In this document: piece after piece, positions 12,101 to 24,400 of the stretch
How positions within the stretch are numbered: the first letter of the stretch is position 1
Layout: every line of letters begins with the position of its first letter
DNA from: Apostichopus japonicus
Taxonomy: Eukaryota; Echinodermata; Holothuroidea; Aspidochirotida; Stichopodidae
Direction of reading: 5' to 3'
Assembly: GCF_037975245.1 (NCBI RefSeq)
Contig: NC_092562.1
Span: 20,163,054 to 20,227,053 of the forward strand
DNA: 64,000 nucleotides
Notes under the pieces: generated by a model
The model's database searches: none
Seen by the model: only the letters and a program-made list of their open reading frames with translations
What the model was told of the DNA's origin: nothing
Position numbers and translations under genes: made by a program

Positions 12101-14664
12101 CACTTTATTACTATTATAACATATTTTACTGACTTCCACTCATATGTCTGTCTGTCTGTCTGTATGTATGTCTAGATTTCCTCAGACATGTCTTTATTTT
12201 TTTTACCTTACGTGAGCATCTCGATGGAATTACACAGAAGTTTAACAATATGTCTGGATTTATTTAGGTACTTCCAACAAAGCTGTCATAATGACATTGA
12301 AAAACTTTTTCTTTATTAATTTAGCCATTCAGCTACTCCATTTTGAACACAATTTTTTTTACAGTATTAAGTAGTAGGCCCCTACTTCAAAAATTCTAAT
12401 CTTACAAGATATATTGCTTTTAATTTAAAATTTGGTACCATTTGCAAGAAAATATCCTCAAAAAACCGAATCTCTTCCCCAGACCATAAATTGTCTTCCT
12501 TTCTTCAGATAAAATGTGACTACCCTGATCTACTTACCTCTGCATGGTAGTAGGCTGTTGTAAGCCTATGTTAATAGGTGATACATCGTCATTGTTATTT
12601 AACTGCTGTTCTGTGTTCATATATTTGGAGATATAACATTGAAAACACAACCAGATTTTATGTCCAGGTGTAGAAAACGAAGGCTAAAATGATGTTGAAT
12701 TTATATGAACACTGAACACTATTAGTTGGGTGATGAGATGGATAACTGGTCTTATATTCTTCTGGTTAGAGAAGAGGAGATGGCAGGAAAGAGAGCTGTT
12801 AAGAAATGGCTTCACTAAATTATTTTCATATTTCTTATTATTATTGAATTAATTTAAATTCCTTCTCCTAACCTCATCCACAGGTATGAACTGAAATCGG
12901 GACAGCGTTGCGAGGACAATCATCCCGCATGTACCGATGTCATAGTGTCCTTTGTCACTGATCATTCCAGGTTACCAGTTACTCACATAACAGCAGCCGC
13001 TTTTCACACACATGGAAGGTAGGTAGATGCTACAATCTTGCTATTTTCTAATCTTCATTCCCATTACTGGACTTATTTAGTGAAATCTTGTTTAATACAC
13101 CTAGTTAGTTAAAGGAGGACTTCAAGCAGAATTTTAGACTTGAAAAATTAAAAAAATTGAGAATGAAAAACATTGAGAATTGAGTTCTTATATCGTTTGT
13201 ATCGTTAGTTGTCAAGAAAATAACTCATGAATATACTTAATGTCTGGAATGTTCCATTCAGGCTGTTGTTTTACTAATTTTTGATAGAAGTGTGTGTTTA
13301 TAAAAAAAAAATTCATATGGTTTTTTGAATATTCAGTTATTGTCAATTAATGTTATTTCAATTTTAATGAAGCTCTACCTGGTGTAATCTACAGACCATT
13401 TTGCAGTTAAAAATGATAGGAAAAATTCGTGAACTGACAAACATATTCCAATTCTTCCTGTTCTTTGAACAGTTATTTGAATTTCATATTTATTCCTATT
13501 AAATTTTGAAAATTCAGGAAGGATTCGACTGGTACAATTTGGTATCATACTCACAAACAGTTTAATGAATGCCTCTTTCCTTTTATCGATCTAGTCTTGG
13601 ATTCGGAAAGGAAGCCTCTTCTTCAATTTTTGCTGCTGGCCTACCGGTGTTACTCACTCTTGCAACTTCCGAGCAACTCAGTGAAAAAGCCACATTTTAT
13701 TTGGTATTTTTTGTTTTCGTGTCCAATTTGTGATGTAATTATTACAAAAATACTGCAAACTTGTATATATTTATGTCAGTATCTCTTGGAAAAAGTATAA
13801 ATTTACACACAGTAAAAATGAGTCGACCAAATGTGAGTTCCTTTGGTTAGCATCAGAGGATATATTTTATTATCACAGCTTTGCACCGTATACAGTATTC
13901 ACTTATAAAGTGTGTTCCTTTGGTTAGTTAGCATTAGAGGTTATATTTTATTATCACAGCTTTGCACCATATACAGTATTCACTTATAAAGAATGTTCCT
14001 ATGGTTACCATTACAGGTTATTTGTGTCATACACAAAAAAGAACAAATCTTAACTTTGTGTCATTCATTTGTTTACAGGATTTGCAAGATATAGCGTACA
14101 AGTTTTACAATCAAGTTGTATTTGCATCACTAAATGTGGATGAATTTCCCCAATGGGCCGCTCGATTCGTGCCCCATGGTTACTCCCGCCATGTAGTTGG
14201 TAAGTCAATTAACTTTGAACATTGCTTTTCAAGTTTCATGAAATATGAATAGAATGGACGTAGTTGTTCCTGGGCTCCATCGTGGCCCTCAATAGACAAA
14301 TATTTTCCCATAGTCAAGATCATATTCGACTAGTTATGAAAATCTGGCTTGATTTACATACTATACATTTACATTCATAATATTTGAAAATTGCAGTAAA
14401 ACTGATTGTATGCATTCTCCAAAATTTCCAGAAAATGACAAACTGATCACAGAGGACATGATACCAGACTTATTCATCTATCCACGATTATGCATCGTCA
14501 CAGCTGAGAATCACCAGAGAGCTGCTTTCCTTCCTGACTACGTGAAGTTTAGCCTGGGATCCCTAGCAGAGGGAAGAACTATTAACAAGAGTAACATTGA
14601 GCAGTTTGTGACAGACTTTATGACTTCCCCAGATGACAAATGGGTTCAGACAGAACTTTTCTGA
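123..14664 (+). CDS. Multi-thioredoxin-fold (PDI-like) protein, 3' 18 exons of a gene that begins outside the window
   Basis: Eighteen exons join in phase to 863 codons plus stop: 123-248, 988-1122, 1631-1757, 2413-2522, 3142-3325, 3906-3986, 4359-4394, 4624-4769, 5769-5951, 6906-7161, 8785-8966, 9937-10023, 10836-11057, 11878-11996, 12884-13018, 13595-13703, 14079-14199, 14432-14664. All have AG acceptors and GT donors. The 5' end is missing because position 123 follows an acceptor. Seen directly: a thioredoxin-like stretch in exon 10 with a CRSC (CxxC) pair after LVAFIQST, followed in exon 11 by FYVLNC and RGFPTLIAYR, the usual order of a thioredoxin fold. Exons 5-6 hold a second, less clear thioredoxin-like segment (FHAVWADRNLDF, KLPSCVLIWK) without CxxC. 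The protein ends WVQTELF with no KDEL-type signal. The layout recalls large ER proteins such as TXNDC16 or TXNDC11, but I could not match it firmly, so no symbol is given. Disulfide exchange or chaperone work in the secretory pathway is inferred. Confidence 0.8.
5470..5766 (+). repeat. Two truncated copies of the exon 9 acceptor and exon start
   Basis: Copy A at about 5470-5560 and copy B at about 5649-5740 share with exon 9 the run CTTGATCRT, a pyrimidine stretch ending in CAG, TCCTTCGTAG and CACTGTTTT. Beyond CACTGTTTTGAGTTAACATG both diverge from the exon. In the exon frame copy B stops at TGA right after GAGTTAACA and copy A at TAA a little later. Between them are A/T homopolymer stretches (5569-5640). 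They are decoy 3' splice sites or dead exon copies. Confidence 0.75.
5769..5951 (+). CDS. Exon 9 of the thioredoxin-fold gene, with two decoy copies of its leading edge upstream
   Basis: The exon encodes an acidic, low-complexity linker of 61 residues (SFVGVTMHQPHCFG, then Asp/Asn/Ser-rich) before the CxxC domain. It was chosen because it is open throughout, phase 0 at both ends, and continues into exon 10. Two other copies of its acceptor and first ~45 bases lie at about 5470-5560 and 5649-5740. Both run into a stop soon after the repeated part, so only the copy at 5769 can code. Confidence 0.7.
6906..8966 (+). CDS. Exons 10-11 of the thioredoxin-fold gene: the CxxC domain
   Basis: Exon 10 (6906-7161) and exon 11 (8785-8966) form the best thioredoxin domain. 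Exon 10 encodes a helix-like lead-in (DDSWQRVIEQSHV), a linker, then a hydrophobic strand ending at a CRSC pair where thioredoxins carry WCGPC. Exon 11 continues with FYVLNCSSD, CEHQNVRGFPT and a terminal HGIL. The cis-proline context (GFPT) is kept, which supports an active fold. The tryptophan before the first cysteine is replaced by threonine. The acceptor for exon 11 was set at 8784: using the earlier AG at 8728-8729 runs into a TGA within about 45 bases. The 1.6-kb intron holds a minisatellite and a MITE. Confidence 0.75.
7690..8135. repeat. Minisatellite in the thioredoxin-gene intron 10
   Basis: Three to four complex units combine GTACATGGTGATCCCTAGAT, ACATGTACCATGTATAGATA and CAGGTGTACCTGTACAGGTG. 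Several of these are self-complementary (AGGTGTACCTGTACAGGTGTACC), so single strands could fold. No coding content. Confidence 0.9.
8281..8502. mobile_element. MITE-like element, copy 1 of the GTATTGGCCCCAAA-end family
   Basis: It begins CAGTATAGGCCACAAATTAT and ends TTATTTGGGGCCAATAC, which are inverted versions of one another. The middle (CTTTCCTGGAGGT, GACTGAATGT, GACCAAAGGT) is shared with the copy at 10077. It has no coding capacity. Confidence 0.7.
9489..9806. repeat. Three tandem copies of a ~105-112 bp unit
   Basis: Each unit starts ACATAAATAAAGCT, contains TTGTACATCTAGGAGATTCA and ends near GATACAAATTTTGATAAC. It lies in the intron before exon 12 of the thioredoxin-fold gene. Confidence 0.9.
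10077..10308. mobile_element. MITE-like element, copy 2 of the same family
   Basis: It begins CAGTATAGGCCCCAAATTAT and ends ATATTTGGGGCCAAAAC. By eye it agrees with copy 1 along its whole length at roughly four bases in five. It lies in the intron after exon 12 of the thioredoxin-fold gene. Confidence 0.7.
13838..14025. repeat. Tandem duplication of ~85 bp in intron 16 of the thioredoxin-fold gene
   Basis: Two full copies and the start of a third share GTTCCTTTGGTTAG, TATATTTTATTATCACAGCT and ATACAGTATTCACTTATAAA. Confidence 0.85.
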
Positions 14665-15041
14665 GTAAGCCGAGGCCAACAGAAACCATAAAAGTAGTTT
14701 TCTTCTCTCGCCACCAGTTACTGACTGTCATGTCTCCGAAACACAAGTTTGCTGGTCATAAATAGACTTTCCCAAGGATTAAGCTCATTTGAAACCATGT
14801 GATATCAGATCATGGATGAACACTGGCTTTATTTCAAGCCTTCTATTTTCAATGAGTTTTCAGTGAATAACAATGCAAGTGTGTAATGCACCCATTGGAC
14901 CTTCTCAATGGACCTACTCCATGGACCTGCTCCATGGACGGCCACCTCAGCATCATCTGGGACTTGATGAAATGTCCGGAACTGAATATACTTGAAGTAT
15001 TAGCTGAAATATGTTCAATTAGTCAGCAAAATCTTAAATTC

Positions 15042-15047
15042 AATAAA
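15042..15047 (+). terminator. Candidate poly(A) signal of the thioredoxin-fold gene
   Basis: A canonical AATAAA lies 378 bp after the stop codon at 14662-14664. The stretch between is a plain AT-rich 3' UTR. No transcript evidence is available here. Confidence 0.45.
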
Positions 15048-15088
15048 TTATTATATTAACTCTTCCGATTATATCTGTTCATGATCAT

Positions 15089-15094
15089 TTTATT
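15089..15094 (-). terminator. Candidate poly(A) signal of XDH
   Basis: TTTATT on the + strand is AATAAA on the - strand, about 400 bp after the XDH stop at 15497-15499. If used, the 3' ends of the two convergent genes would meet or overlap slightly, because the + strand signal is at 15042. A TATAAA-type variant nearer 15290 is an alternative. Confidence 0.3.
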
Positions 15095-15496
15095 ATTAGA
15101 TTATTAACGCAATAAAATCCTGCTGGTATGAAATAATTTCTCTAACAGCTAGTTTAATAGGCCTCCAGCCACTATTGATACATATAAGCAGTATCACTTT
15201 CATCACTACCGTACCTCTAGGCCTACATTTTTAGTGCAAATAAATTGTTCAAACATGAATTTTAACTTTAATGATATTATTTATATATAATAAATATTAT
15301 TGCAAGATACCAAAGGCTTTCTTAAACATTCAGGTTAAATTAAACAATATATTCTTGAAATTTTGAATGTGTGTGTGTGTGTGACCCTGAGCATATATAA
15401 TACCTGCATTATGTGTTTGAGAAATTCATTTGCAAAGTGCAATGGCAAAATTGTTATATACTATTTAAACAATTTTGAGCACCAAACTATTCATCT

Positions 15497-18400
15497 TCAG
15501 GGACGAATTGAAAATGGTTTGTAGGATCCTGGTTCCGGTTGTTCAAACTAGGAAAAAGGAAAGGAAAACAAAATATTTAGCACAGTGTAGCTGATCGGAA
15601 CAATAGTCATCGGGTAAAATTTACACTGTAACTGAAGAATATGAATAAATTACATTCTTGTAAAATTTGCATTTCAATCCTTGAATGTAGGTTTTTTTTA
15701 GTTCTTATTCGTTCTATGTACATAGCGTACATACTCACAATATCTTGAACACAGTTTACACAATGCAAAACTTAAGATCAGGCCAGAAAACAAATTTGGG
15801 GGATGGGAGTGGGGGGGGGTGGGGTGAGTAACTTGAGGTCATAGTTCCAGGGTAACAAACCTGGACAAACAAAACATCAAAATGTACCTGTGGTACTGTT
15901 TAAGAAAAGTCACCCAGGAAAGAACCCCTGGGCAAGAAAAACCAAACAACCGAACGGCTCTCAACCCCAGTCCCCTTGCATCGGGACTGTGACTGTGTGA
16001 TCATCGTCAGGTGGGTATCACCATTCCCCTTGAAGGGGAACAGATACAACATATGATCTTAGCCAAAACCTGTCATTTACATTCTTTAACCCTGAATAAA
16101 CTTAAAAATATAATTACCTTTTGAGTGATTTTATCTTCACACGCCAGTCTGATTCTCTCAGAGGTCGCTGGACTGTCAAGTCTAAAGAAGTTATGGAGAT
16201 CAGATTCACTTCTTGCAGACTGTATAGCATCTTTGATGGCCAGAAAGACTGAAGTAGCTAGAATCAGAGATGGCTCACCCACACCCTATAAAGGAGATAT
16301 AAATTTCATGCGTAAGAATGAAAGAAAAAGTAAAATGATTGTCATCTATGAAACCAATATCTGAGCCACAGTATCTTTAGAATGGATACTAGTCACTAAC
16401 AGTTCTAGCTTTAATAATTGCAATGTAAGTAATACTCACAAGTTCTGGTTGCAAGTGATGTACCATTTTAAAAACCTTGTCTCAAACTTAAAATGACAAA
16501 TCAATTTCGTTCTACTTCTTTCATCGATCATCAGCAAAATTTAGCTGACAAATTTGACTTGGCTGACAAATTCTCATCAAAGTTATTCAAACCCTAAATA
16601 GTGGCCATTGTTTCAGTAAGCAACTTGAGTTGGAGTATCGAATATGCCTAGTTTGAAGTTATTTTATTTATGTAATATCTTATTGTTGTAAAAACTTCCA
16701 ATGAAATGCTCAATGAAAATTTGGCCAATTTGGTCATTGCAACTGTTATTCTAATTAATATTCCAAATCACAAACCTTTGATGAAAATATCGTCCTTGGA
16801 TTCGGGACGTTGCTCAGCAAACTGACGGAGAACTGCGCTGGGATGTTACTCATCCCAGGAATTTTGTAAGTCCCCGGTCCCTTTGTGATTAAATGACCCG
16901 AGGGGGTGATCTGGTGGTCCTCGAGGACAAACATGCCGTAGCCCTGGATGAAACCTCCTTCAATCTGGGACAATAAAGAAGGAAAAACAGGTTTATGAAG
17001 CAATGCAAGAATATATTCTTCTGTAATAGTTTGCCTCTGATCAGTTCATAGGTTTGGTTCTGATCATAGAGAGGAAGCACTCTGTTAACATCGTTTTATA
17101 CTCCCTTGAAGATTTAAGTCAAAGTTTTTTTTAAAGCAGTAATTTTGGAATGGCCATCAGAAAATCTAGGAAGTTGGTCATACTTTGTTATCATTTCAGA
17201 GCAACCAGTAAAATGTATAAAAAAAGAGCAGGACTTAGATACTATATATATATTTACAAAGAAACTAAAGAAATATTAGTCAATTTTTCATCTTATTATG
17301 ACTCTACATTTTCAAATGAAAATGATGTTGAAATTGCTTTTAATGCAAAGGATTTGTTGAGTATACTGAATTATTGAATAACTGAATTATATCACTGTTT
17401 TACTGATTTATTGAGTTTATATCACTGTTTTCATTGAAATAATTGACTAGCAACTGTAGGAAAAACTAAGTATGTAGTGCTATGTAACATGAGACTTGTA
17501 TACACAAATTTGAGAACATGCCTTGGGTGACTACGATAATTTCATTTTCTCACTACATACCTTCCTACGCCCCTCCCCCTAAAAAAAGCCTTCCCATCAC
17601 CGCTGGCAATCGATGACCATCTCCTTACCTGGCCAACGTCAATGGCTGGATTAAGACTGTCCCCTACGTCCATGACAATATGGGTTTTGATCACATGATG
17701 GTCACCCGTAAGACAGTCAATCTCCACCTCTGTGGCGGCTGTTCCAAATGAGAAATAGTCGTAGGGTCTGCCAACGTTCTTCTCCCAGTCGTAGTGCAAG
17801 TCTTCCACCCTAAGAGAAACAACAAATTTACCGTAGAAGAAAGCTGTATCTGGCAATCATTTCAATCCTGTTAACCTCATAATGGGCCCGGACCCTAACT
17901 TTATGAAGCTGTATCTTTGTTAACACAGATACATATATCACATTCTTATAATAAGAAAGGAATATGCCACGATTATTACAGGACTTTCTCTTTCTAAAAA
18001 CCTCAAAGGTCATTTGGGGTCACCAGGGGTCAAATTGTTTTAACCTTGTAATCACGATATCTCAATACTGGAAGCTTGGCCCGACCTCTAATTTAGTGTG
18101 TAGAAGTGCCACATTCAGTTAAAGAAGCCTACTGATTTTGGTGGAGGTCAAAGGTCATTTGGGGTCATCAGAGGTCAAATCGTGAAACCCTTGTAAACAT
18201 GTACACCCTCACTATACATTACGTCAGATTCATGAAGAAACTGCTCATGTTACATCATCGAAACCACAATGCATTTTTGCATTCTGGTTATAGTTAACTT
18301 TAGTGTGGTCATATACGACACACATAACATACTCAATTTGAATATGCTTTCATTACTTACTTGTGAAATCCTGTAACGGACAGACTAACCCGATCTATGT

Positions 18401-21400
18401 AGGCAGCTCGGACCTGTAGTATGGACATAAAGGAATGTTCCACATCATAGCAAATAAATATATTAATGGCAGCCATTAATTAAACAAACTTAATTTTATG
18501 TATTTATATTTTGACATCTGATTACAACAACATACCCCGCTAAATGCCGTCGACTCCTTGGGAAAACCTGATGAAAACAGAACGTCTGCTACTTATTTAC
18601 TGTCGGTCCTCGGAGATAATTTGAAAATTAAATAGGTAGGAAATGCAACCAGCTGATATAAGTGTTAGCTGTTTTACTTACCCAGTCCTCCCAATTGCCT
18701 TTAGGATTAGCATACATATACGGTTCCAATCTCTCTTTCATGGCCTGGCAAGCTTTCTGAAAAGAAGGAAAAGTAAGAAACAGAAAATGTGAACAAAATT
18801 TGATGTCAGTTCATAAAATGCAAAATATTGCTAGCCTATATGTTAATAATAATACTAAAAAAAAATATCTTGAGTATGATCTCCTAATTACGGTACCCTG
18901 TACCTTTAAGTGTTACCTATTCTTTGGTTCAAAGCATGATTGATGGGAATAATCTTATTGGTGGGGACTCCAAGACCACTGCTGGCTACCTGAAGTATTA
19001 TTGCAGCTGGGGATGGGGGGGGGGGAGCGGTGTGAAGGGAAGTCATGAGTTGATTCTGATCCAAGTAGCTGCCTAATATGTGTTCCGTTACTATTGGCTA
19101 TGGGAGGACGTTCATTGTCTAAACCCGTGGTAGCCTCACTGATGTAGATCTCACTTCTGGGGATTCCTAGACACTTGCTAGATACCCGAGGGAGTTTGGG
19201 GTGGGGGGGGGGAATGTTAACTGTCCATTAAGCAGCTGCCTACCTGTACTGCCATTCCATTAATGTCTGTGCTGATACTCGCAGCTGTTGGAGGTGTGTT
19301 TGGAACCTTGTCTGTGTTAGCCTCACTGATGTGGATCTTACTGGTGGGAACTCCCAGGCACCTGCTAGCTACCTGTATTATCTTGGTGTGTAACCCTTGA
19401 CCCATCTCTGTTCCGCTATGAGATATCAGAACAGATCCATCTTCGTACACATTAAGTAAGGCCCCAGCCTGACGGCAAAAAGAAACAAAAGGGAAAACAG
19501 CATTCTAATTAATTCAGCCTTGTGGAATAATCAAAGAAATCAAATTTGTAAATTCATAAAAATTGTTATCAAATTAAGGTACAGATTTGCAAATGAGGTA
19601 GTATGCTATCAAGTTACCAAAAAAGCCCACAATGTATAGAATTATAAATGGAAACATATTTATCTATTTTGCATTCATAGTTTGCTCCAATGCTGAGATG
19701 CTAGAATACAAACATATATTCATTTTGCATAAAAAAAAAATTCTAGCATATTGGTGATGTCACTCAGAGGTCACAGTGATGTTGTTAGGTGACTGATTCA
19801 CTCACACAAACTAACCAGAGATGTGCCGGATTTAGGCATAAGCTAAACAAGCTACAGCTTAGGGCCTCACAAACTTTCAGGGGCCTCAAAAAATTTCAAT
19901 TTCAGAAGTTTATTTGGGGGGGGGGGGCTTCTAAACTTTGATGTGTACTAAACATATATTGATTTATTATGTAGAATTTTTTTAACCCTTTAAATACTAT
20001 ACCAGTAAACCATACTATGATTTAAATGTTTTTTTAAAGTCATAGAATGAGGCCGAATGCCTTGTTATTAAATAAATAAAAGGCATATATTTTTTTCAAG
20101 TTTTGTGAGACCTTTTAGTGTAATTTTGACACATTTTTCAGAGATCGCAGTGATGTTGTGAGTTGAGTGATTCACACAAACTAAACAGGGCAGCTTCACT
20201 GTGACCTCTTGAGTCTAAATCTGGCATCTAGCTCTAGAGTGTAATGAATTACGTTTTGAAAGGGACATCAGTTTACCTGGGCATCGAAACAAAAACAAAA
20301 GTTCAACCATGAGTCTCACCGATATGACGCCAATCTGCTGCAAACTGTGTGTAGTTCTACGTTACCTTGCTACTACAATACAGGAACTGTTAACAATTAA
20401 ATAATGAGTAATGACCGTATAGACGACTCTTGCACTCACTGCAGTTGACTGCATTAATTAATAGCAATTAATGATCTGGATGACCAACCTGATTGAGAAA
20501 CAGAGCAGAAACGATAGCCACGCCCATCTTAGTCGGAGTAATAGACAGACCTCGTTTCTTCCATCGGTTACTCCTAAATGATGACGATACAAGAATAAGG
20601 TAAGGACTTCATTAATCCAATTGAATTGAAAAAAAATAAAATGTGCTTTTTATATATAGATTTAAAAGAATAAAAACAAGAAAGAAAGAACATAGATATA
20701 CATAACAGAATATGAAGGAAAAAACTAGAATAAAACAAATATTATAACTTAAAACTGCGTCACACTCAACCTGATGCCATCAGGTTGTAAGCTTTGAATA
20801 TAATCATTCGTTGCGTCACCGACATTTATCTTGACGTTTTGTCTGAAAATTTGCCAAGACTCTGGCAGACTTGCCACAAACATTTTGTACATCCAGATCT
20901 GCAGGCCTGATATTTGGCAGCACTTTATCTGGTAGAATTATAAAACTGTTGTGAAACTGTAATTGTAGCAAATATTACAACATATATTCTACACTCGTCT
21001 GCTTTTATTTTGCACGCGCAGATTTGTCGAGAGTCCGTTTGGACCTGTGGAAATCTTTCGTTACATAAGTGTACCACAACAATGATAATATGTCCTTCTT
21101 TTATCCCAAAATTTCCAGAACCTCCTTCATATTTTCCAGGGCCTGCTAACTGACCTCAAGCCCAGGGGCTATAAGGCCCCTCCCCCCCATGTGGACCACC
21201 TATGGCCAGGCCTGTGCATAGTGTCTTACTACGTGTACAAAATATTACATCATTGGAACTGTACCTGTTAAATTCCTCTACCGCTTGTCGTCTATTTGCA
21301 AAGTCAAATTCTTCCAGACACTGATCCCAACATTTCTGAATGGTCACACCCTCCATCAGTTGATTAAAGTGGGTTCTGTCTCCATCCTTGTAGAAGTTTC

Positions 21401-24400
21401 TTACCCGCACCTGTCCGGGATTAGAAATGGAACTAGCTGCTTCAGATGTCTTCAGCATATGCATAGAACAACTCTAGGTGTGTACAATTTTTCCCAAAAT
21501 TTATACATATATAAGCTGGGCCACTTCATATTCACTAAAGTTTACATCACAAAACTTTTATAAAATTGTTCTTTCCAAAAAAGCAAAAAAGATTTGCTCA
21601 TTAAAAGTCTGAATCTGTTTTGCAAAACCATATACTCTGAAACATTTTGGAATTTCTACTGACAAATGTCACATTGTAACATGGTTGAAGCTATGGGCAA
21701 CATGACTACAACTTAATCACCAGAGGTGGCGAAAGAGGGTTGAAGCATTCCAATCTGTGAGGCACAAACTTCAAAGGATAGTGGGATATGTGACTTGATT
21801 TGAGGAAGCAAACTGCAAAATCATCTCAAAATGTCCTGACAAAATTGACCCTCTGCAGGTGCATTCAGTACCACAAATTTCATTTCTTGGGTGTTTTTCA
21901 ACAATAAAGTACTTTCTATTTACATTTTCCTTAATTTCATAACAACTTTGTAATTATATAACAAAAGGGTGATCTCTCATTACAAAACTGGAAAAACATT
22001 TCTAATATATAAGTATACATGCAGTTTTCCCAAAAAAACAATTGGCATGTTCTCCCTGTTAATTGCTTCATGGAAGGGGAAAGGGAGAATTGAAAAATGG
22101 AACTTACAGTTAATAAACATATTTTTGAAATTCTTAGCATTTTTACATCCCTTTTGTATGTTTTAATATCTTTAAGCTTGTTGCGTCCTATAGTGCAATG
22201 TTCGCTAAATTTTTAATTTACTGATGTATGATATGATTGGTAAATAAAGTTGGAACCTTCCCAGAGGGAATAGTACATGTAAGACATCCATGGATTAGTA
22301 CTATAGGGGGAAAATGCTGAAAACATTATTTATACTCCCCCTCCCCATCCTCCCCCCACCCTGCCAAATACCACCCCAAATAATCCTTAAGCAGGAAATA
22401 ACCATTTATACTAAACAACAGAAATCCTAGTTGCAGGAGACAGACCTGTTCTGGTGAGAGATGACATTTCTGGGCTATGTGGTTGATCCAGGTTTCCGTG
22501 ACTACTGCTACCTGAGGTATTCCGAAGCCTCTGAAGGCTGTGTTTGATGGGAGGTTGGTCTTACACAAGTGTCCAGTGATTTGGATGTTCGGGATCTTGT
22601 ATACACTGTCGCAGTGGAACATAGCTCTGGCCATGACCTGGATGAATAACAGATGAGGGAAGCAGGCATATGTCTGGCAGTACTTATGTGAAACAAGGCT
22701 ACAATGTTGTAGTGTAAGCAACTGGAAAGAAGCATGCCGAAGGGTGGGTGGGTGGGTGGGTGGGAGGTGGGACAGGGTAACAGAACCCCATGGCCTGGGA
22801 AATGTTAATTCACTTAAGAACCAATAAATATCTGACATGAAATGTTTGAGAGGGAGAGTAAGCTTGCCCACTTGGAGCTAATCCCTGAAAACATTTAGCA
22901 CTTCACCCACAGCTAATCTTGATCCTGATAGGAAAATATGACTTAAGATTGTTAGGTGTCACATCACCATGTCCAACTCTTTCATGGTCGATTCTTTCAA
23001 TTTCATCATCAGTATTGGCCCCAAATTTTAACATGCTAAAAACTGCTTGTTTACAAAAAGACTCTCCTGGTGGTGTACAGCTGCATCTCAAAATTACCTC
23101 CAGACTTTAAAGAGTGTTGAAATTGGAGCATGAGCAGGGATGTGCTCAGGAATATTTGAGTGCCGGGCAGATTGTGCGGTAGTGTGGGTGGGGTACCCCC
23201 CCCCCACTGGACAAATTTTGCACATGAAGTATGCTTAGGTGGTGCTATTTTTCCTATTATGTGCCATGTATTCTCCCAGATTTTGGTTATGGTAAAATTT
23301 GTTAAATTTTCATCAAAAAAGTGCCGGGCGGAAATGTTTAAAATACTGTTTGTGCTGGGCGGCATTCAGAACTGCTGGGCACAGCCACCCGGTGCCGCCC
23401 AGTGTGAGCACATACCTGCATGAGTGACCATTATTGGACTTCCTAGCATATTTTGAGGCCAATACTGATGACCTTTAACCTCATTTTAATGGAGCCTTGG
23501 GAAGGGGAAGCATTGGGAAGGGGAGCCATTGAAAAGGGAAAGAGAGGAAAAACTTTCCACTGAAAAGTGCACTTACTGAAAAAGAAGCGTCCAGGCTAAA
23601 TCCACAGTTGGAATAGATATCTGATTCCATGGCAACGATCGTGCCATCAGAGTTAAAGCCAATCTTATACTTTGTTTTCATCGGATGACGTCCTCCAGTG
23701 GACATCATATCTTCATCTCGGTCTAACATGAAACGGACTGGACGATTACATCTGCGGATGTGGTTTGAAAAAAAAAGGATTACATAAACACTTTGAAATA
23801 TGGCAGATTATGAATATTATTTTGTCAAATAATGATAGGTCCTGTAATCCCTCCACCAAAGTTATTTATTCCATCAACTTTAAAAATTTACAATTCCATT
23901 TACAAGCAACTTGACTTGACTGCTATAAAAAGCCTATACCTTCAATCAAAAAACAATTGTGGCAGAATTTGTTTGTGATCAATTAATAATGCTAATGACC
24001 AGTTAATTGCATCATACTTTAAAGGGGGAAAGGGAACAGTTAACAGCATTCATATGGAACACTGCAGTATGTTGGAAACTTGAGTAGAATCTGTTGAAGA
24101 TAAATAATTAAATGCAATTTCGGTAAACCACAGGTGATCTGCTAAAGTTTCAAATTGGACAGAAACAACTTGTGTTCGGTGACATGTTTGTGGGATATTG
24201 AAAAAAAAAAACCAAAAAGTGTATCACCAATAAACTTTGGAATCATCAGTTTTATTTCTTACTTCTCCAAAGACTGTTTAACTTATTCAGGTGTTAAGGT
24301 AAGCATGTTATGTCACAGCTGTCACCAAAATGGACTGTAGTCACTGAATGTTCTGTCTAAAGAAAGGCATTTTTATCAGGAGAAGTTTCAGAAATGTTTT

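Larger units (their letters stand above)
14665..15496. other. Intergenic space between the convergent genes
   Basis: Only 832 bp separate the two stop codons. Besides the two candidate poly(A) signals, there is a short TG run (15367-15384) and otherwise plain AT-rich sequence. Confidence 0.8.

Noticed and set aside
22326-22871. A 181-codon ORF on the - strand
   Set aside because: It is XDH exon 23 read through both neighbouring introns; splice sites at 22637 and 22446 define the real exon.
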